In this document: positions 8,144 through 11,087 of the stretch, piece after piece | How positions within the stretch are numbered: position 1 is the stretch's first letter | Layout: every line of letters begins with the position of its first letter | Assembly: GCA_002455335.1 (NCBI GenBank) | Contig: DKKP01000013.1 | Span: 305 to 11,391 of the forward strand | Origin: Anaerolineales bacterium UBA6663 | Lineage (GTDB): Bacteria; Chloroflexota; Anaerolineae; Anaerolineales; UBA6663 | Direction of reading: 5' to 3' | DNA length: 11,087 nucleotides | Notes under the pieces: model-generated | Databases searched by the model: none | Told to the model about the DNA's origin: nothing | Seen by the model: only the letters and a program-made list of their open reading frames with translations | Position numbers and translations under genes: made by a program

Positions 8144-8239
8144 ATTCTAACCTTGGACCTGTCAGGTCCATCTGGAAAGTGCTTGTTTAATAGGGATATC
8201 CGAAAACGGGTTTCCGACTTTTGGGTACAAATTCTAACC
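8144..8239. mobile_element. Possible MITE-like insertion between mvk and ipk
   Basis: The 9-base sequence ATTCTAACC occurs at 8144-8152 and again at 8231-8239, flanking 78 bp. The enclosed segment begins TTGGACCT and ends GGGTACAA, which are inverted repeats at 6 of 8 positions. It also contains an odd palindrome, TGGACCTG-T-CAGGTCCA (8154-8170). It looks more AT-rich than its surroundings and carries no gene. The mvk stop codon (8234-8236) lies in the right-hand direct repeat. Removing the insert and one repeat would leave a 21-bp mvk-ipk spacer, typical of an operon. This is a structural inference from one copy only. Confidence 0.45.
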
Positions 8240-9247
8240 AAAGGGCCCGGCGGCCTGAGCCCCGATCTCGGTGATGATGGTGCGCTTCGCCCCAGCCGCT
8301 GCCAGGGCCTCCGCCACCCTGGCCGCCGCCTCGGGCGTCACGAGTGCGATGACGTTGCCGCCACGCCCGCCCCCCGAGAGCTTCGCGCCGAGCGCGCCAG
8401 TCTGACGGGCCACGACGCACAGCCGTTCGTTGATCTCGGCCGACACCCCGAGCGCCTCGAGCAGGCGCTGGTTCGCTTCCATCAACGGCCCGAGTGAAGC
8501 CGGGTCCGACCCGGCGATGATCGCGCGCGCCGCAAGGACGAGCGCCTCGACCTCGGCGAACAAGGCATCGAAACGCTCAGGCTCGCGTGCCCGTGCCGCA
8601 GCGACATCGCCGACCGTGACCCGCGTCGGGCTGGGCACGCCAGTGTCTGCAATGACCAGCGTGAACGGCTGGGCGACCCGCAGCGGCACGGGCGGCTCGC
8701 CCTTGACGAACACGATCGGGCGCTCGTACGCAATCACCGTGTTGTCAATGCCCGACGGCGTGCCATGAAGGAGCTTCTCGCTCTCGAAGGTCAGGGCCGC
8801 CACGGTCTCGGGCGTCAGGGCCACGCCGTGATAATCCGCCAGGGCTCGCACCGTCGCCGTCGCGACGGCGGCCCCGGAGCCCAATCCGCCCGCCACAGGG
8901 ATCGTCGAACTGACCGTGAGCTCAAGGTTGCGCAGCGGCTGGCCGCAATACGCGGATGTCACCCGCAGCGCCTGAGCCAGCGGATCACGCTCGATGGCCT
9001 GCGCCAGGGCGTAACGGCGACTGAAGTTCTGAGCATGGATCCACTCACCCTGCGCAGGCCGGATCGTCGCGCGGGCTGTGACTGCCCCAACGGGAACCGC
9101 CAGAGCGGGCTTGCCATAAACGACGGCGTGCTCGCCGAAGAGGATGATCTTGCCCACAGCCGCGCCTTCGCCTTGAACCGGCTGCCACGCGGCCTCATTG
9201 CTGTGTGTTTGCATAAAGTAGCGAGCCAGGGGGTCCGACTGACGCAT
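8234..9247 (-). CDS. mvk: Mevalonate kinase (GHMP kinase)
   Basis: A cytoplasmic kinase that phosphorylates mevalonate to 5-phosphomevalonate using ATP. All three GHMP motifs are visible: GKIILFGEHAVVYG (residues 32-45), PVAGGLGSGAA (117-127, the ATP phosphate-binding loop) and KLSGGGRGGN (289-298). The mevalonate-kinase-specific HGTPSGID (161-168) carries the catalytic aspartate, and LVIADTGV is also typical of the family. The loop reads GLGSGAA rather than the commoner GLGSSAA. About 337 residues is normal length. The start is uncertain: ATG at 9247 has GAGG only two bases away, while ATG at 9214 (MQTHSN) has no visible ribosome site but fits the domain boundary equally well. It follows the prenyltransferase gene by about 36 bp and precedes ipk, so the three probably form one isoprenoid operon. 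Confidence 0.93.
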   Translation of the reverse strand: MRQSDPLARYFMQTHSNEAAWQPVQGEGAAVGKIILFGEHAVVYGKPALAVPVGAVTARATIRPAQGEWIHAQNFSRRYALAQAIERDPLAQALRVTSAYCGQPLRNLELTVSSTIPVAGGLGSGAAVATATVRALADYHGVALTPETVAALTFESEKLLHGTPSGIDNTVIAYERPIVFVKGEPPVPLRVAQPFTLVIADTGVPSPTRVTVGDVAAARAREPERFDALFAEVEALVLAARAIIAGSDPASLGPLMEANQRLLEALGVSAEINERLCVVARQTGALGAKLSGGGRGGNVIALVTPEAAARVAEALAAAGAKRTIITEIGAQAAGPFG

Positions 9248-9283
9248 CACCTCAGGGTATCAACAGCGGTCTCTCATTTGCTA

Positions 9284-10150
9284 TCAACCGACCGGGTTGA
9301 GGTACAACACGAGCACCACCGACAGCGCCCACAGCGCAAACGACAGCTGCAACGGACGATCGACAAAGACCAGCTCATCCGGCGCGCCACCCTCGCCCTT
9401 GATGTGGATCAGGTAAAGGTAGCGGAAGAGCGCGTACAGCACGAAGGGGATGGTCAACATCATGCTGTGATTCGCCGGCAGGTTCTCGGCCGAGAACGTG
9501 TAGAACGAGTAGGCCACGATCGTGGCCGAGGCGACCAGGTTGATCAGCTGGTCGACAAAAGACAGGCTGTAGTGGTCGAGCACCTTGCGGGTGGAGCCGC
9601 CGTTTTGGGCGATCAACAACTCGCCGCGGCGTTTGCCGAAGCCGATGAACAGCGCCAGCAGGCTCACGCAGATATACAGCCAGGGCGAGATCACCGACCC
9701 GATCAACTCGGCGCCGCCGGCGGCGCGCAGCAGAAATCCGCTGGCCAACACCATCACATCCACAAGCACGACATGCTTCAGCCAGAACGAATAAAGCACA
9801 TTGCTGACGAAGTAGGCCAGCGCGATATAGCCGAAGGTCGTGCCAAGCGCAAAGGCCGCGATCAACGAGCCGGGCGCGAGCACCGCCAGGGCCGTGTACG
9901 CGATTGGGATCGGCAAGGCTCCGGATGCGATCGGGCGGTTGCGTTTCTTGGGGTGCTGGCGATCCTTTTCGATATCGGCGAGGTCGTTGAGGATGTAGAC
10001 GCTGCTCGACAGGAAACACAATACGACGAAAGCCGCGATCGTCACCGTCAGAAAGCGCCAGTCTGCCAGCTTGTGGTCAAAGACCAGGGCCGCGAAGACG
10101 AAAACATTCTTGGCCCATTGTTTGGGCCGCAGGGTGCGCAGAAGTGGCAT
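9284..10150 (-). CDS. UbiA-family prenyltransferase, polyprenyl-phosphate phosphoribosyltransferase-like
   Basis: A 288-residue integral membrane enzyme with about eight or nine hydrophobic helices. It joins an activated or phosphorylated polyprenyl chain to an acceptor. The first Asp-rich motif is NDLADIEKD (residues 55-63), followed by HPKKRNRPIASG. The second half has VDVMVLASGFLLRAAGG and the GFGKRRGEL loop. The opening LRPKQWAKNVFVFAALVF and this KRRGEL loop are typical of the group that includes mycobacterial decaprenyl-phosphate phosphoribosyltransferase (Rv3806c). Exact donor and acceptor cannot be told from sequence; a quinone or lipid prenyltransferase is less likely but possible. 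I chose ATG 10150 over ATG 10165 because the latter overlaps the -10 box. It heads the isoprenoid gene group, so its substrate may be made by the pathway encoded downstream. Confidence 0.87.
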   Translation of the reverse strand: MPLLRTLRPKQWAKNVFVFAALVFDHKLADWRFLTVTIAAFVVLCFLSSSVYILNDLADIEKDRQHPKKRNRPIASGALPIPIAYTALAVLAPGSLIAAFALGTTFGYIALAYFVSNVLYSFWLKHVVLVDVMVLASGFLLRAAGGAELIGSVISPWLYICVSLLALFIGFGKRRGELLIAQNGGSTRKVLDHYSLSFVDQLINLVASATIVAYSFYTFSAENLPANHSMMLTIPFVLYALFRYLYLIHIKGEGGAPDELVFVDRPLQLSFALWALSVVLVLYLNPVG

Positions 10151-10163
10151 GATCACGGGCCAC

Positions 10164-10169
10164 ATTATA
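10164..10169 (-). promoter_or_regulatory. TATAAT -10 box close to the prenyltransferase start
   Basis: A perfect TATAAT on the minus strand lies 13 bases before the ATG at 10150. Transcription would start about 7 bases upstream of that ATG, giving a nearly leaderless mRNA, and no Shine-Dalgarno sequence is visible. No good -35 hexamer is found at the normal distance; TTGCGG at 10180-10185 is only 10 bases away. Confidence 0.5.
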
Positions 10170-10525
10170 CTTTTTGCACCCGCAACCGCCCGTCACGCCG
10201 GGCTCTGTGGTGCGCACGGGCAACCGGATGCCACGGGCATCGGGCGGTGTCGTTCCGGATCCGGGCTGCGGATTTTGCAACTTGCGCGAATGGAGACCCT
10301 CACAGCCCGCGAGCGTCATCGCGCCGAAAGCCGGAATCCAGTGGCCGACGACATCCAGCCCTATGCGGCGATTCCAGGGATCAATCGGGCTCCGGTCAGA
10401 CCGAATCTGCGGAAAAATACCGATTGTTGGGTTAGGCATCCGTTATCATTGGGCCTACCGACGTGAGTGACCCGGCCAGGTGGCGCGGGCGCGCGGATCG
10501 GTGACACCACCCGGTAGATGGAGAG
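10170..10525. other. Intergenic region between divergent ubiA-like and tlyA genes
   Basis: About 356 bp without a convincing gene. It holds a small stem GATGCC-ACG-GGCATC (10227-10241), a CCGGATCCGG palindrome (10255-10264) and a degenerate dispersed-repeat-like stretch at 10314-10344. Open frames crossing it lack ribosome sites and recognisable protein features. It should contain the tlyA promoter; TATCAT at 10444-10449 is a possible -10 box, but no well-spaced -35 is seen. Confidence 0.6.
10314..10344. repeat. Degenerate copy of a REP-like GTCAT...GGAATCCAG repeat
   Basis: The segment has CGTCATC at its left, GCCGAAAGCCGGAATCCAGT at 10323-10342 and ends GG. It resembles the common bacterial intergenic repeat with core GTCATTCCCGCGAAAGCGGG followed by AATCCAG, but the left arm is mutated so the hairpin is weakened. 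Similarity is judged from memory of the motif, not from a search. Confidence 0.45.
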
Positions 10526-11087
10526 ATGGTGAGCGCGAAGAGCGGATCCAAACAGCGTCTGGATGTCGCCGTCGTGGCGCGTGGCCTGACACCCAGCCGC
10601 GAGCTGGCGCAGCGCCTGATCATGGCCGGCGAGGTCGTGGTCGATGGTCGGGTCATCGATCGCCCGGCCACCTCGGTGGCCGAGGGCGCCGAGATCGTGC
10701 TCAAGGCCCGCCCACGCTTTGTCAGCCGTGGTGGCGACAAGCTGCAGGCCGCGCTCGACGCGTTCGAGCTCGATCTGCGCGATGCGGTCTGCGCCGACAT
10801 CGGCGCATCGACCGGGGGCTTCACCGACTGTCTGCTGCAGGCCGGGGCCGCCCGGGTCTACGCCATCGATGTCGGCCATGGCATCCTCGACCAACGCCTG
10901 CGGTCAGACTCGCGCGTCGTGGTCATGGAGGGCGTCAACGCCCGCTACGTCGAGACGCTGCCCGAGCCTGTCTCGTTGATCACGATCGATGCCTCGTTCA
11001 TCTCCTTGAAGCTCCTTTTGCCCGTCGCGGCGCGACTGCTGGCGACAATGCCGGCGCCGAACGACGAGGTCGCGGCGCAACCCGAGG
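10526..11087 (+). CDS. tlyA: TlyA-family rRNA 2'-O-ribose methyltransferase, 3' end missing
   Basis: An RNA methyltransferase of the TlyA/hemolysin A family; characterised members methylate cytidine 2'-OH groups in 16S and/or 23S rRNA. An S4 RNA-binding domain occupies about residues 10-60 (RLDVAVVARGL, then LIMAGEVVVDGR). The FtsJ-like domain follows with FVSRGGDKL (K72 matches the first catalytic lysine) and the SAM-binding DIGASTGGFTD (91-101). ITIDASFISLKLLLP supplies the catalytic aspartate, D155. The frame is open to the window edge, so about 60-80 C-terminal residues, including the later Lys and Glu of the catalytic tetrad, are not seen. The start is ATG 10526 or GTG 10529; GGAG at 10520-10523 is better spaced for the GTG. 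The hemolysin name is historical. It is divergent from the isoprenoid genes and unrelated to them by function. Confidence 0.93.
   Translation, partial: MVSAKSGSKQRLDVAVVARGLTPSRELAQRLIMAGEVVVDGRVIDRPATSVAEGAEIVLKARPRFVSRGGDKLQAALDAFELDLRDAVCADIGASTGGFTDCLLQAGAARVYAIDVGHGILDQRLRSDSRVVVMEGVNARYVETLPEPVSLITIDASFISLKLLLPVAARLLATMPAPNDEVAAQPE

Noticed and set aside
7266..8171. A 301-codon minus-strand open frame overlapping ipk, ending in a repeated RDNAAAAHLN-like peptide
   Set aside because: It is a shifted frame of the ipk gene, which has intact catalytic motifs in its own frame; the repeated tail comes from the duplicated ipk 3' end.
8765..10435. A 556-codon open frame on the + strand over mvk and the prenyltransferase
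   Set aside because: It is antisense to two genes with clear family motifs, and its protein is a low-complexity Arg/Gln/Asp/His mixture, as expected of a shadow frame.
10424..10449. Promoter for tlyA with TTGTTG and TATCAT
   Set aside because: The spacer would be 14 bases, too short for a normal sigma70 promoter, so only a weak mention of the -10-like box is kept.

Overview
The window reads as a GC-rich bacterial chromosome segment, most likely from the phylum Chloroflexota. This assignment is an inference. It rests on a mevalonate kinase next to an isopentenyl phosphate kinase, a pairing known from Roseiflexus-like Chloroflexota and otherwise mainly archaeal. A UbiA-type prenyltransferase of the phosphoribosyl-polyprenyl-phosphate group and a HoxE/HoxF-like diaphorase attached to a formate dehydrogenase also fit. 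No rRNA, tRNA, CRISPR array, transposase or phage gene is visible.

Left block (1-5803, + strand): a compact formate operon. It holds a formate/nitrite-family channel (5' end cut by the window) followed by the three subunits of a soluble NAD+-dependent, molybdenum/tungsten formate dehydrogenase: gamma (fdsG), beta (fdsB) and alpha (fdsA). The genes are 11 bp apart or overlap by 1 and 3 bp. Formate would enter through the channel, be oxidised at the bis-MGD site of FdsA (a cysteine enzyme, not selenocysteine), and its electrons would pass through the Fe-S chain to FMN in FdsB and on to NAD+. The reverse reaction, CO2 reduction, is possible in this family. A perfect 22-bp inverted repeat right after fdsA ends the block and is shared with the convergent genes.

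Middle block (5858-7269, - strand): a PadR-family repressor and a membrane protein with an N-terminal HAAS-like region, a common PadR partner. They have their own promoter, whose -10 element lies inside a 12+7+12 imperfect palindrome, so the repressor probably controls its own operon.

Right block (7343-10169, - strand): isoprenoid genes in transcription order: UbiA-family prenyltransferase, mevalonate kinase, isopentenyl phosphate kinase. Mevalonate kinase plus isopentenyl phosphate kinase points to the alternative mevalonate route (phosphomevalonate to isopentenyl phosphate to IPP). The decarboxylase that must link them is not in the window. The gap between the two kinases looks like a small MITE-like insertion, and the 3' end of the isopentenyl phosphate kinase gene carries a decayed tandem duplicate.

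Right edge (10526-11087, + strand): the start of a TlyA-family rRNA 2'-O-methyltransferase, divergent from the isoprenoid block across about 360 bp of non-coding DNA.

Most genes belong to known families. The parts worth a second look are small-scale structures: a 5 x 15-bp in-frame minisatellite in fdsB, an unusual in-frame insertion in fdsA, the PadR operator-promoter, the MITE-like element and the 3' duplication.
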